Shown piece after piece: positions 9,567 to 20,519 of a stretch of 64,000 nucleotides of DNA. A program made the position numbers and the translations under genes. Numbering within the stretch: the first letter of the stretch is position 1; the number at the start of each line of letters is the position of its first letter. The stretch is from Kalmusia sp. IMI 367209. Its lineage: Eukaryota; Ascomycota; Dothideomycetes; Pleosporales; Didymosphaeriaceae. The stretch covers positions 248,001 through 312,000 of the forward strand of contig JAPEUQ010000010.1 in NCBI GenBank assembly GCA_027946365.1. The letters are read 5' to 3'. The notes under the pieces are model-generated. The model saw only the letters and a program-made list of their open reading frames with translations, ran no database searches and had not been told where the DNA came from.

Positions 9567-11275
9567 CTAGATCTTCTCCTTTAATTTGTACTTCAAGTAC
9601 ACCCTTGGCTCTGGTCGACGAGCTGAGAAGGCATTTAAGTCGATGGGCGTTGGGGTGGTAATTGGGTTCCCACTTATATCACAGGCGACATAGTCAAAGA
9701 CAGTAGTGAAGAAGGCGACAATAAGGTACTGCTCCAGCTTCGCGAAGCGTATTCCCACTGTTTATTCATCCAGTCAATATCATGGATCAATTCATGGTCG
9801 GATGAAGGCATAAACTTACAGCACGGGTGCTTTCCGACTCCCCATCCAAGGTACGCATACTGCTTCTTCTTATCCTCGGCCCTGGTCTCGGAGTAACGAT
9901 CAGGGTCCCATTTGGTCGGGTTGGGATATATGTTAGGGTCCTGGTGTGTATCGTTGAAGGGATACGCCACGTAAGCGTCCTTTGGAACAACCTCATCGCC
10001 GACTTGGATGTCGTGTCCGCTGGTGTTACGTCGGAAGGTCGCCCCAGTCGCTGTGAGCCGGATGCACTCTCTGAGGCAAACGTCGATTGTTGGAAACTGG
10101 GATTCCCAGGCCTCAAGTGGCACAGAAGCCAGCTTCTCGACCATGGTAGCATTGGGATCGGTAGTAGTGGCGCTCGTACGGATGGCGGCTTGCACTTCGG
10201 CGCGGACTCTGGTCATCCATTGCGGATTGAGAGAGAGGAAGACAAGGATCCAGGAGGCATTGACGCCCGAGTTGATGGTGCCGGCCAGGAGTCCCGACAC
10301 AACGAACCCGACAATATGCCCCATATCATCCCCCTGATCCATCATAATCTGCATTGCATCCTCTCCCCGCTTTCCCGTTCGCAGCCTCTCGTCCCCGATG
10401 TCTTTCACGATTCCAAATAGCCGCATGCCTGCCACTGTCCGCTTGAACATACCCCACGTCGGAATCCAAGGATACATGACTGCCGTCGGCGATGTGAGGC
10501 TATCCACTAAATGATACCAGTGCATCATCTTGCCCATCAGTTCCAGGTCATCAGCAATATCGCCACACCCGACCGACCGGATGGTGAGCTGGAAAGCGAT
10601 CTTGAAGATGTCTTCAAACGGATCCACGACTGCCTCGTTCTCAAAGCCTTTGCCTGGAATGGCAGCCACCAAGTCTTGCAGTCGGGCACGCACATCACCA
10701 ATCAGCTTGGGCAGGTTGCGCTGCATCGCGTCCGTCCTAAGCACACGCACCATGCGACTGTTGAAGAACTTTGAAAAGTCCATCTTCTCTTCGGCTTCCT
10801 GCCTCAATCTCATCTTCTCATCGTCGCCCGCCGCCGCGATCTGCCGCTCTAGTTTCTTTGCTGCTCTGCTTGCGCCGGCCGAAGGGCCAAACAGCACTGA
10901 GAATCCCTCAGCAAGGCCGCCATAGCCCTCTGCAAAGCCGAAGTGGCGGTTGTCAAAGAAGACTTGCCGTGAAGCTTCAGAGGTTAGGCCGACCACCGGC
11001 TTGCGACCGACGAAGAAACTGAAGTTACCGGTTGGTGAGGCGCGTGAGGCATCGCGGAAGAACTCCCAGCGTCGCGTGAAGAACTTGAGAGCGCCCACGA
11101 TGGGGTAGACGCCGCGGGTGAGGGGTGGTGCTTTGGGATGCAAGGCTGGACGGGAGAATAGTTTGTTGTACGCTGTGAAGCCAAGCAATATTAGAACGAG
11201 AGGGAGAACGAGGTGCAGGTGCGGGATGGCGGCGACATGAAAATCGAGCGAGCTCATTGTGAGCACCAGGTTCAA
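9567..11275 (-). CDS. Cytochrome P450, two exons
   Basis: The CDS is complement(join(9567..9757,9820..11275)), 548 aa. The 62-nt intron (9758-9819) falls inside the heme motif; splicing yields WGVGKHPCLGIRFA with the thiolate Cys at residue 485. An N-terminal membrane anchor (LHLVLPLVLILLGFTAY), a proline-rich hinge, an ExxR helix (LRECIRL) and a PERF-like segment (WDPDRY) are present. The I-helix reads LLAGTINSGVN rather than the usual [A/G]Gx[D/E]TT, a form I associate with some fungal P450 clades and with less conventional chemistry. It shares a cluster with a synthetase and two glycosyltransferases, so I infer tailoring of the synthetase product at the endoplasmic reticulum. Confidence 0.92.
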
Positions 11276-11800
11276 TGGAGTGGCTAAATGTTATTTTCTG
11301 ATTCACCTCTTCTCTTCTAGTCAGCCAGCGGTTTGGTCTTGCTGTGCTGTATATTCAATGAGCATCGACGTCAATACAGTACGCCTTACTGCGTTAGCGC
11401 TGTGTAAATACGGTAGGTAGTAGTAGAGATCGGCGTCTAACTAGATCGTCCCGTACGAGATACCCCGCCAGGGTTTAGTCTTTCGGATAACCCCGCAGAC
11501 CAGGTGCTAGATAAGGTCCTTATTTGCACGTAACCTGCTACGATCACTATTGCGAATTTGAGGGATGGAGTTGCATACTGTGGTTGTGGCCCTAAGTATT
11601 CTACTGCTGCCCCGCAGCCAGGATCGCAAGCAATCAATTTGGGCTAATTACACGTACAGTTCCAACCCCTGCTCGGAGTCGTGGTGCCCCGCATGAACAG
11701 GGTTCACTAGAAGCACTGCATTTGACACCCAACGATCGTGCTCTGAAGGAGCTGAAGGAGGGGAAAGAATCTGCCATGATCATTACGGCGAATGTCACTT
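11276..11800. other. Intergenic between the P450 and the glycosyltransferase
   Basis: P450 promoter (reading left) and 3' flank of the glycosyltransferase. Only short overlapping ORFs; no gene seen. Confidence 0.5.
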
Positions 11801-13042
11801 TCACGAGATAATCGGCTCCAAGATACCAGCAACATGCACCTGCGCAGGTCTCGGCAAATGAATCGGGCTGACAGTCGCCGGCTCCAGGTGGTGCCAATGC
11901 ACACTACCGTGACGCAGATAAGCAGCAAAGGTATCCACAGCGATGTCGTCTTCCTTGTGCTTCTCCTCATCCCAGATGGTTGCCAGGTTCTCTAGGCCAC
12001 AGGGCGGACCGTGACTCAGCTTCATCATGACGCTGTGCTGCAGGACGTTATCCACAAATTCTTTGGCTTCGGCGTATCCTTCCGCCGTAGGAGAGACTTT
12101 GGTGGCGAGCATGTTGTACTGCTTACGCCCATCCCACCCTGTGATACGCTGCGCGTAGTACAAATGATCCTCGGCCTTGAGGAGGAAGACCTTGTTGGCG
12201 AAGTATTCCGCCCCGTCAAAACCGTCGCTTGGGTCCTTGAGACGCTGCAGGCGTTCGAACGCCAAGAAGTGAGCGAGGTAGTCCCCTAACGCCTCGTTCG
12301 GGATAAGCAAAGGCGGACAGCCTAGCTTCTCGGACTGAACTTGGAGCGGCGGCAGATGCGCTAGGAGAGGATCTTTGTGGAATCCCTCGGCTGACGTCTT
12401 CCCCTCCCACAGCTTGCAGTAAATATCGTGCCACCGTTTCACCATCTGATTCCCCCTCTTGGTCGCAATGAATCCGTTCAGCATTGTGCCCGCTTCCGCC
12501 CGCAAAGGCATCAGAATTCCCGCCATCTCATATGGACTCGATGGATTGGTGATGGCGCGCCAGCAGATGTCGTCCAGGTGCCGGAGTAGTATCATGCCCG
12601 CATCCATCCAGACGCCACCGTGGAAATACAGGAGGGGCAGCCTGAGCAAGTCCGATACGTGCTGAGGCGGTCCGATCATAGTCCTTGTGTTGAATGCGTC
12701 AGGGAATGAGGACGCTGGGACGAAATTGGACAGGTGGTTCTTAGACCCGGTGACATCGTCTAGAACGCGTACTGTCCACTGCGGGCCCAGTCTTCGCACC
12801 CAGCTGATGACATTGCGTTGGCACCAGGGCTGTAGATTCTCCCATCCCGAGTGCCAAAACGCCCAGACATTCTTGTCGCTTGTGACGGGTTGATGTGAGG
12901 TCAGGGCTGAGATAATTTCAGCGTCGGAGGGGAGATCCAACTCGGGGTTGCCGGTGAGACCATCTGGCGGTGAGTACGGGGCAATCATGACGGCTAGGTG
13001 AATGACGATAAGTACAGGTGGTATGATATCTTGCTCTTTCAC
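11801..13042 (-). CDS. Caps_synth-type glycosyltransferase
   Basis: Single exon, 413 aa. The conserved start NVWAFWHSGWENLQPWCQRN and the donor-binding segment GGVWMDAGMILL with its Asp match the fungal capsular-polysaccharide-synthesis family (related to GT32). The first 45 residues are a variable, partly hydrophobic leader before the conserved SDAEI region, so the true start or a small unrecognised intron there is uncertain. It is transcribed away from the A-T-TE synthetase, with a 632-nt shared promoter region. I infer either sugar transfer to the cluster product or an unrelated cell-surface role. Members of this family are found in fungal natural product clusters, but the sugar donor cannot be predicted. 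Confidence 0.8.
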   Translation of the reverse strand: MKEQDIIPPVLIVIHLAVMIAPYSPPDGLTGNPELDLPSDAEIISALTSHQPVTSDKNVWAFWHSGWENLQPWCQRNVISWVRRLGPQWTVRVLDDVTGSKNHLSNFVPASSFPDAFNTRTMIGPPQHVSDLLRLPLLYFHGGVWMDAGMILLRHLDDICWRAITNPSSPYEMAGILMPLRAEAGTMLNGFIATKRGNQMVKRWHDIYCKLWEGKTSAEGFHKDPLLAHLPPLQVQSEKLGCPPLLIPNEALGDYLAHFLAFERLQRLKDPSDGFDGAEYFANKVFLLKAEDHLYYAQRITGWDGRKQYNMLATKVSPTAEGYAEAKEFVDNVLQHSVMMKLSHGPPCGLENLATIWDEEKHKEDDIAVDTFAAYLRHGSVHWHHLEPATVSPIHLPRPAQVHVAGILEPIIS

Positions 13043-13674
13043 TGGCAGACCTGAAGAATATTAATAAGCGGTTAAAGGAGACGGGAAGTGGGTCACCAGC
13101 AGCCACGGAATCTTCCGTACGAATACAAACAAGGTAAGCGACATAAAGCTATCTAGATGAGGATAACTTAAATCAAAATGTCTATATTGGGAAGGTGATA
13201 TCCCTCTAGTGCCGGACAAGGAGCACGATCCTTATGTGTAACCATATGCAGTCAGCAACCTGGAGGTAATGCAATGCTCTCAAACCACAAGAGAGTAGGC
13301 ACGGCCGAAGATGGATTCATCTTTGAAGAGCTAAGCTATCGTAGATAGTAGCTCCTTCCACAACAACTCAAGCATGCGTTACCATGTCCGATCATCCCAG
13401 CGCCCCGACCCACAAATTCATCAGTGTCTCCGTAAAGCAGCGACAGGCTTTCATGGGCAGGTCTCTAGGAAAAGGCGGTCAGACCTCTAAGCTATCCTGC
13501 CAATCATTACAGAGATTCTAAAGCCCTTGCTCTGTGCTAACATATACCTCCTTGATCGACCGTGGACAAAGTTGACTGCCCGTGACTACCTGAGGAGATA
13601 CCGTATGTCACTCGGTATTATTGGCTAAGTCCACCGTATTTCATCGTAACTTATCATCACACCTCATCACCAAC
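13043..13674. promoter_or_regulatory. Divergent promoter region between glycosyltransferase and synthetase
   Basis: No gene in 632 nt. It must hold the promoters of both the minus-strand glycosyltransferase and the plus-strand A-T-TE synthetase, so it could coordinate the two. It contains a perfect 6-bp-arm inverted repeat at 13105-13118. Confidence 0.6.
13105..13118. promoter_or_regulatory. CGG-N6-CCG inverted repeat, candidate Zn2Cys6 site
   Basis: ACGGAA-TC-TTCCGT has six-base arms around a two-base spacer, giving CGG-N6-CCG. Paired CGG half-sites with this spacing are a known Zn2Cys6-type target form. It lies in the divergent promoter of two cluster genes, 63 nt from the glycosyltransferase start, and the cluster encodes a Zn2Cys6 regulator. 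Binding is inferred. Confidence 0.45.
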
Positions 13675-16606
13675 ATGGCGCCTCACAAATTGGAAGATTC
13701 ACCTGAGCCAGTATCACAACTGGAGCGATTTTCCTTCAAGGCTAGGAAGATCTCCGTCAACGACTCACCAATTGATCTCGTTCAAAATCTCTCTCAGCTT
13801 TTAGCCCGGGCTGCAGCTACTGATGCAGGCCTCATCTACTACACGCCAGGGACGGTGCCTCAAATACCACAGCGGCTTTCTTACGCCCAACTTCTAGGTG
13901 AAGCAAAGGAGAAGTCGCGGTTATTACACGGCATCAATGGCATTTCAAAGAAATCTATCGTTCTGTTGCATTTTGACAGCCAACATGAGAACATCGTGTG
14001 GTTTTGGGCGTGCACTCTCGGGGGATTTCTACCTGCCATCTCGACCCCCTTTGTTGTGGATGCAGTACAACGCAAGAAACACTTACTTCACCTCCAGACC
14101 CTCTTGAATCAGCCCGTTGTTCTCACAACACTGAAACTACTTCCAGAGTTTCTGGGGGTTGAGGAGCTGTCACTTCATACTATCGAGTCCCTAGTACCTT
14201 CCGATAAGCCAAAGGTTGCTGAGATGCCGGCGCCTATGCAGAGCGGTAGCGAGACTGCTGTACTCATGCTCACTTCTGGATCAACCGGGAATACTAAAGC
14301 CGTACCGCTACGTCACGGCCAACTCATTGCCGCGGTCAAAGGCAAAAGCCATCATCACGACACTAGGCAGGGAGATGTCTTCCTCAATTGGATTGGGATA
14401 GATCACGTCGCCAGCTTGACCGAAATCCACCTCCATGCAATGAGCCTGAGTACAGATCAGGTCCACGTGCCCGTCTCAGAAATGCTCAAGGACCCTCTAG
14501 AATTCGTGCGATTGTTAGGCGCACACAAAGTCGTCTACACTTTTGCGCCTAACTTCTTCCTTACAAAGGTCCGAGACAGCCTCATATCCGCGGGAGCCTC
14601 ATTTAAAGCGGATCTCTCTCACCTCCGCGCCTTGATATCAGGGGGTGAGTCCAACGTCGTTGCCACTTGCGATGCTCTGACCAAGGAGCTTAGCCGATTT
14701 GGGCTTCAGGAGGAAGTCATCCGCCCGGGATTCGGCATGACAGAAACGTGCGCAGGATCTATATACTCTAAAGCCTGTCCTTCTCATGACCTCGCACGGA
14801 ACCTGGAATTTGCTAATCTTGGCACCTGCATCCCAGGTCTCGAGATGCGAGTCATGAAATCTGATGGTACGAAGCCGGCTTTAGCTGGCGAGGCTGGCCA
14901 TCTGCAAGTTTCTGGTCCGGTGTTGTTTGATCATTACTTCAATAATCCGGAAGCTACGCAGATGGCCTTCACCGCAGACGGCTGGTTCGAAACAGGGGAC
15001 CTTGCATATATCGACGAGCAAGGGCATCTCAATCTCACAGGTCGAACTAAAGACACAATCATTGTGAACGGCGTCAAGTGGAGCTCGACCGAGATTGAGA
15101 CGGCGATCGAGGAGGAGGGTATAGCTGGGGTCGTCCCGTCTTTCACGGTGGCTTTTCCGCATAGGACATCCAACTCGGCGACAGAAGACATCTGCGTCAT
15201 CTACTCGCCTAACTACTCTACCGATGATGATGCCTTGTGCTTTGATACAGCAACTGCAATCTCTAAGACAGTCTCGTTGATCTGCGGTAAGAAGCCCGAT
15301 CACCTGATTCCGCTACCTATGCAACTATTAGAGAAGTCATCTCTCGGTAAGATATCGCGAACCAAGGTTCGTGCCGCCTTTGAAAAGGGACAGTATGCCT
15401 CATTTCTGAATCAAGAGGCTGGAGCGCTTGCCCGCCATCGGGCGACTATCTGGCAGGATGCCAAGACCACGACCGAGCAGGCAGTACAGGCTACCTTGGC
15501 TGAATTACTTGACATGGTGCCTGCAGATATAAGCATGAAGGCTTCTATATTCGAATTAGGCGTGGATTCATTCAATCTGATCACGCTGAAAGCTATGCTC
15601 CAGAAGACGATTGATATTAACATAGATATTCCCATATCAATTCTCCTCACAGAGTAAGCCACGACCTGTAAGTCCTTGATAAGGCATATACATACTAATA
15701 GTAACATCTAGACCAACTATCGCCTCCATTTCGACCGCCATCGACTCCCTCCTCTCAAAACCCATCGTCTACGACCCCATAGTTCCCCTACAACGCCAGG
15801 GTACCAAAACGCCTTTGTTCTGCATCCACCCTGGGTCAGGAGACATACTCGTTTTCATCGCTCTAGCCGCCCACTTTTCCACGCGACCTGTCTACGCCAT
15901 CCGCACGCGCGGCTACAACCCTAACGAGCGTCTATTCACCTCTATCCAGGAGACGGCCGACACGTACGCCTCGCACATCCGCAAGACGCAGCCTGAGGGG
16001 CCGTATGCTATTGCTGGCTACTCTTTAGGGTCGACCCTCGCGTACGAGGTTGGCAAGGTGCTTGAGGCGCAGGGACAACAAGTCAAATTTCTCGCAAGCA
16101 TTGACTACCCGCCGCACATCAGGCACTACATTCAAGGCCTTAACTGGATCGATGTCCTGTTACACATCGCTTTCTTCTTAGAGCTGATTGACGAGGAGAC
16201 CATGGTAGAAATTACGCCCAAGCTCCACGCCATGGCCAGCAGGGCCGATGCGCTGGCCTATATTTTGGAAATTGGCAACAAGGAGCGGGCCACTGCGCTG
16301 GCGATTGATACTCCCAAGTTAGAGCTAATTAGTAACATCGCTGAGAATTTCAGAGTGAATGTAGAGACGTATGAGCCTGTAGGTCTGGTCGAGAGCCTAG
16401 ATGTGTTTGTGGCGGATCCGCCGACATATGCGGCCGACGGGCGCAAGGATTGGCGGGAGAATAAGCTGGGCAGATGGTCAGAGTTCAGTCGCACTGATAC
16501 GGTGTTTTGGGACTGTCCGGGAATACATGCAAAGATGCTAAATACGCAGCATATGGCCGAGTTTGCGAAGATCTTCAAAGGGGCGATGAAGAGGAGGGGT
16601 GTCTAG
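13675..16606 (+). CDS. A-T-TE NRPS-like synthetase, arylpyruvate-dimerising type
   Basis: Exons 13675-15653 and 15712-16606 give 957 aa; the 58-nt intron has a CTAAT-like branch site. The adenylation domain shows the P-loop LTSGSTGNTKAVP near residue 200, NWIGIDHVASLTEIHLH, GGESNVV, GFGMTETCAGS and TGD/GRTKDTI. The thiolation domain carries the pantetheine Ser in LGVDSF (residue 632). The thioesterase carries GYSLG with Ser near residue 764. This A-T-TE layout at about 950 aa without a condensation domain matches enzymes that condense two aryl-pyruvates into quinones, furanones or dioxolanones (atromentin, terrequinone, microperfuranone and butyrolactone synthetases). The start is set at ATG 13675, because the upstream codons begin with TTG. 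The exact product cannot be predicted here. Confidence 0.92.
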
Positions 16607-17075
16607 TTCTAGCCCCTAGGTCTTACAGAAAACTATCTGATTCGATCTCCTATCATGCATCTATGATTACTTTCAAAACCTTTGCTACTGAAAGCTCAAG
16701 TGTAGGAAATCAGCGGTGACATTATATAATCCCGTGTTACCGGCGAGCGATACAATCATGACCCAAAGCATCAAGGTGTTGATAGAAACGTAGCGAATTG
16801 TTGAGAAACGGAGCTCAGAGACGCTGCCCATGTCGACTAATAGCTATTACGTAAAATAAATAAGCAGATAAACGATCTTGCCACCTGCCTGTAAAGCTAG
16901 TTCCGTCAACAGGCATAGCTAATAAGTATATAGTCGATGACTATACGATAAATTTTCGACAAAAGCGACTAGAAAAGTGACTTTATATTATAGACCTCCA
17001 ACATCAAAGTCAGCCTGTTATTGATAATCTCAGATCAAGGTAGATAAGGCAACTCGACCTTCAGCAGACGAGGAA
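16607..17075. other. Intergenic, promoter of the UDP-glycosyltransferase
   Basis: AT-rich, no gene seen. It is both terminator region of the synthetase and promoter of the next gene on the same strand. Confidence 0.5.
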
Positions 17076-18467
17076 ATGGAGAATTCACACAAGCCGAAAC
17101 CTCTTCTTCTTTTCACAGCCTTGCCTGGTGAAGGACACACATACCCACTCCTCACAATCGCCTCCACAATGATTAAGCGGGGTTTCCCCATCTTCGTCCA
17201 CGGCGGCGCACAATTCGAAGCTGATGTCCTCGCTATTGGTGCCGAGTTCAGCGTCATCCCGTCAATGCTCGATCCCGTTCCGGACCCGGAAGCCGTCGTG
17301 GCAGCAGGGAAAGCCATCACAGACTACGGAGTTCCGCTCTTTGTTCACGGTTTGGTCAATTTCCTCTACAACACCATGCCTGTCCGGACTCAGCTTCTCG
17401 AAGACACCCTCATCAAACTGAAAGAGCGCGACCCGTCCCGCCAAATCATCATCATTCACGAACTCTGCAGCATGAACGTCACCCCTTTTGCATACGGCCG
17501 CCCCATACCCAAAGGTTTCGCATCATTCCCAAAGACGATCGGTATCGGCGCCGTCAACATCTCGGCTCCCAGCCGCGACACCGCCCCTTTCTCCATGGGG
17601 TTGCCCTACGACACATCACGCGCCTGTCTCTTGCGTAACAAGGAGCTACATAAACTCGCCGATCAAGGTCCCTGGCTGCCAGTCTTCGAGGCCGCTCGCC
17701 GCGCGATGCTCGCTGCTGGCTGCACTATCGTCCCCGAGGGCCATCCCTTTGCCACATGGTACGCTGCACCAGATGTGTGCTTCCAGATGTGCAGCCCCAG
17801 CATGGAGTATCCGCTGTCGGATATGCCGCCTAAGCTGCGGTTTGCAGGGTGCTTACCACCCAGGGTGTCGTTGTTAGGAAGCAGCAGCTCTGAGGAGGCA
17901 CTACCAAGCTGGTGGAACGAGATATTGGAGAGTAGTGCGGGAGAGGAAGAAGTTAGAAAGAAGATAATTTTTGTGTCACAGGGCACATCGCACATAGACT
18001 ACAGCCAGCTGATTGTGCCGACAATGGAGGCGTTTCGGGGTCGGGACGACGTCCTTGTCATTGTTACGCTTGGGATAAGGGGTGCCGTGTTGGGAGACGG
18101 TGTAGACGTACCTGGGAATACGCGATGGACCGATTTTCTGGCGTATGACCGCATCTTGCCGTATTCCGACGTATTTGTGTGCAATGCAGGCTATGGATCG
18201 ACGAGCCATGCGGTGACGAACGGCACGCCGGCGGTGCTGGCGGGCGAGGTGCTAGATAAAAAGGAGGTGACCTTGAGGGCCGTCTATGCGGGCTATGCGT
18301 GGGACTTGGAGTCAGCATCGCCCAGTATTGAGCAGATCAGGACGGGCGTGGAAGCTGTACTGGCTGATAGGAAGTTCAAGGGGAGGGCGATGGAGCTGAA
18401 AGCGGAGAATGAGAGGATGGATTGTATGGGGATCATAGAGGAGCAGATTGTCCAGTTCACGCACTGA
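17076..18467 (+). CDS. GT1-type UDP-glycosyltransferase
   Basis: Single exon, 463 aa. The N-terminal Rossmann half begins LLLFTALPGEGHTYPLLTIA, with the His typical of the acceptor-binding base. The C-terminal half carries KIIFVSQGTSHIDY and the donor-binding segment VFVCNAGYGSTSHAVTNGTP ending with a LDKKE region in place of the usual D/E-Q. The layout matches cytosolic UDP-sugar-dependent small-molecule glycosyltransferases. It follows the A-T-TE synthetase on the same strand and precedes the regulator, so I infer O-glycosylation of a phenolic or enolic hydroxyl of the cluster product. No signal peptide or membrane anchor is visible. Confidence 0.88.
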   Translation: MENSHKPKPLLLFTALPGEGHTYPLLTIASTMIKRGFPIFVHGGAQFEADVLAIGAEFSVIPSMLDPVPDPEAVVAAGKAITDYGVPLFVHGLVNFLYNTMPVRTQLLEDTLIKLKERDPSRQIIIIHELCSMNVTPFAYGRPIPKGFASFPKTIGIGAVNISAPSRDTAPFSMGLPYDTSRACLLRNKELHKLADQGPWLPVFEAARRAMLAAGCTIVPEGHPFATWYAAPDVCFQMCSPSMEYPLSDMPPKLRFAGCLPPRVSLLGSSSSEEALPSWWNEILESSAGEEEVRKKIIFVSQGTSHIDYSQLIVPTMEAFRGRDDVLVIVTLGIRGAVLGDGVDVPGNTRWTDFLAYDRILPYSDVFVCNAGYGSTSHAVTNGTPAVLAGEVLDKKEVTLRAVYAGYAWDLESASPSIEQIRTGVEAVLADRKFKGRAMELKAENERMDCMGIIEEQIVQFTH

Positions 18468-18779
18468 ATCAAGGCTCCTGGTCTTAAAGGGTAATTGTTT
18501 GAGGGAAGGCGATGATCATAGTGAGTCTAGACACAGCGCCAGCTACGTCCGATTGACGCTCTAAACTTTATAACTAGGATGACAACATATTGCTTCATAT
18601 GAAATTAGACATTTATACAACCAAGTGTGTAGACTGTGACAATAGGAAATGGTCATGAACTCGGAGCCTATGCTGCTTGACATACATTCTCTAGATAATA
18701 ATAATTAAAGTCGCTGTCTTTCCTAGCAGCTGCAGGAGAATGTGAACAGACTATCCGCGAAGCTACTGCAATTACTTCC

Positions 18780-20519
18780 TCAACACTGAAACGCAAATGA
18801 TTTTGGAAAGCACTCATCCCATCTAGTACCACCTGAAGCCCAGAAATGTCGCAATGCTGATCGCGCAATGAATGCAGAGCAGGTGCCTGAATTGCGGCTC
18901 ATCTTTAATAAATAATCATCAATCAACGCCTGTGCTCCCGTCCCACGTCCGGCCGCTTCAACACCAGCGACTACTACTGGCCACGTGATGAAGTACTGTA
19001 TTCGAGACCCCTTAGCTAGGGCTCGTGACAGAATCATAAATATTCGATCTCCGTAATTCGTATGAAATTCTTGCAACGATGTTGCGAAAAGCAAGATGTG
19101 CTGTAAAGATAAGATGCAGAAGATCATTACTGCACAATGATAGAGCTCTGCAACGATCTCGAATTCTTCCGCGAAAAGAGACTGAGAGGCCAACCAGTCC
19201 GTGACAGAGAAGGAATCGATGCGTGTTATCAAAGCTGCTGCTATATCTTGACTGGACGTCGTCTGTATAATATCTTGCGCGACCTGGACCCGAAGCCGGT
19301 TGATGAATGCGATGTCCTCGAAGAGCGGAAAGGGGCACAGGCAGTATGAAAATACATCGTCATGCATCTCCTCAGGCACGCTAAGCAGTTGGTTAAACGG
19401 CTTCAGTGATGTCTGTTGGGTCACGGGGGTAGTCGAACTAGCAAAGTTCTGAATTCTACTCATTAATTAGTATACTCAACTTGTCGGATGCAGTGGTGAT
19501 CACTTGGATCATATGAACTTACAATGCAAAGTGTACCAATCCTGCCCTGGTATTAGGTGACTCCTGCCAGAGCTTAGTCAAGCCACCGCGCATGGTAATC
19601 ATGCCTGCCATCGCTTCTATGTGATGTCGCCAATCCATAGACGCACAGTATTGTATCTGGCCAAATTTAGTAAAGATTTGTTTGCACGCACGAAGTCCAA
19701 CATACCTCCACAGATACGAATACGATTACACAAGCGATAACCGAGTCGATCAGATCGTTCTGTTTTTGTGTCCTATTTCTCTTGCTGACCTGCGTGTTAC
19801 ACTGGCCGATCGCCTTGTTCAGGTCTTGAATGGCTCCTCCCCGATGAACAAGGATCTTTGGCCATGCAATCTCCCCAGTGATTTCTTTTCGGTGAAGGCG
19901 GTAGCATAAGCACAGCGTGACTAAACTATGCCGTATGGAAGCTGGACAATGGTGTAGTACCTCGGGCGGGACTATGGTTACATAAGGCGAGGGGAACAAT
20001 TCATAGTAGCTGTGTAAGTTGGGATAAAAACTTTTGTTATCTAAGGTACGGCTATTAGCAAATGATGCTATACCGCAGCTTCACAAACACGAGACATTAG
20101 CTTGCCACCTAGGCGATTCACTTACAGTAAAAAACCGCCTGCACTATGTCTGTTGTTTCGTCGTTGATGCCCATTCGTGGAACGACTTCTCTGAAGAGCT
20201 GCTCGATCTCCGCTTCCATCTCAATATGGACTTGGACTTTCGGTCTAGATACCAAGGCTCGTTCCTTTCCTCCGGTTGGTTGTTCGGCCATGTCGGTTAT
20301 CATCTTTTTATGCTGTACTTTCACTGTAGCACTAACTGCAACTCGCGGTCCCTTCTTCTTCTCCCTGCACTTCACCCTGCCTATCGCGAGCCATTGCAGC
20401 GGCTTCTGCTTCCCATAACCCGGGCAGTCCATCCCCGCTCTTTTACATTTTGCGCAATGTGGCCTACCCAAATCACAGACGACTCTTCTTTTACGACAGC
20501 CCCAGCAATGTTGGTCCAT
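18780..20519 (-). CDS. Zn2Cys6 transcription factor with DUF3468, likely cluster regulator
   Basis: Four exons: complement(join(18780..19455,19523..19656,19706..20040,20126..20519)), 512 aa. All junctions are phase-consistent (introns 67, 49 and 85 nt). The Zn2Cys6 cluster sits at the extreme N-terminus: Cys 5, 8, 15, 22, 25 and 32 (C-x2-C-x6-C-x6-C-x2-C-x6-C), followed by a basic linker (CREKKKGPR). The remainder has the helical fungal-specific-factor pattern (MAGMITMRGGL, IQDLNKAIGQ). It converges on the UDP-glycosyltransferase and is the only transcription factor in the cluster, so I infer a pathway-specific activator. The CGG-N6-CCG repeat at 13105 is a candidate target. Confidence 0.87.

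Noticed and set aside
9827..10420. 197-codon plus-strand ORF opposite the P450
   Set aside because: It is the antisense shadow of a well-supported P450 coding region.
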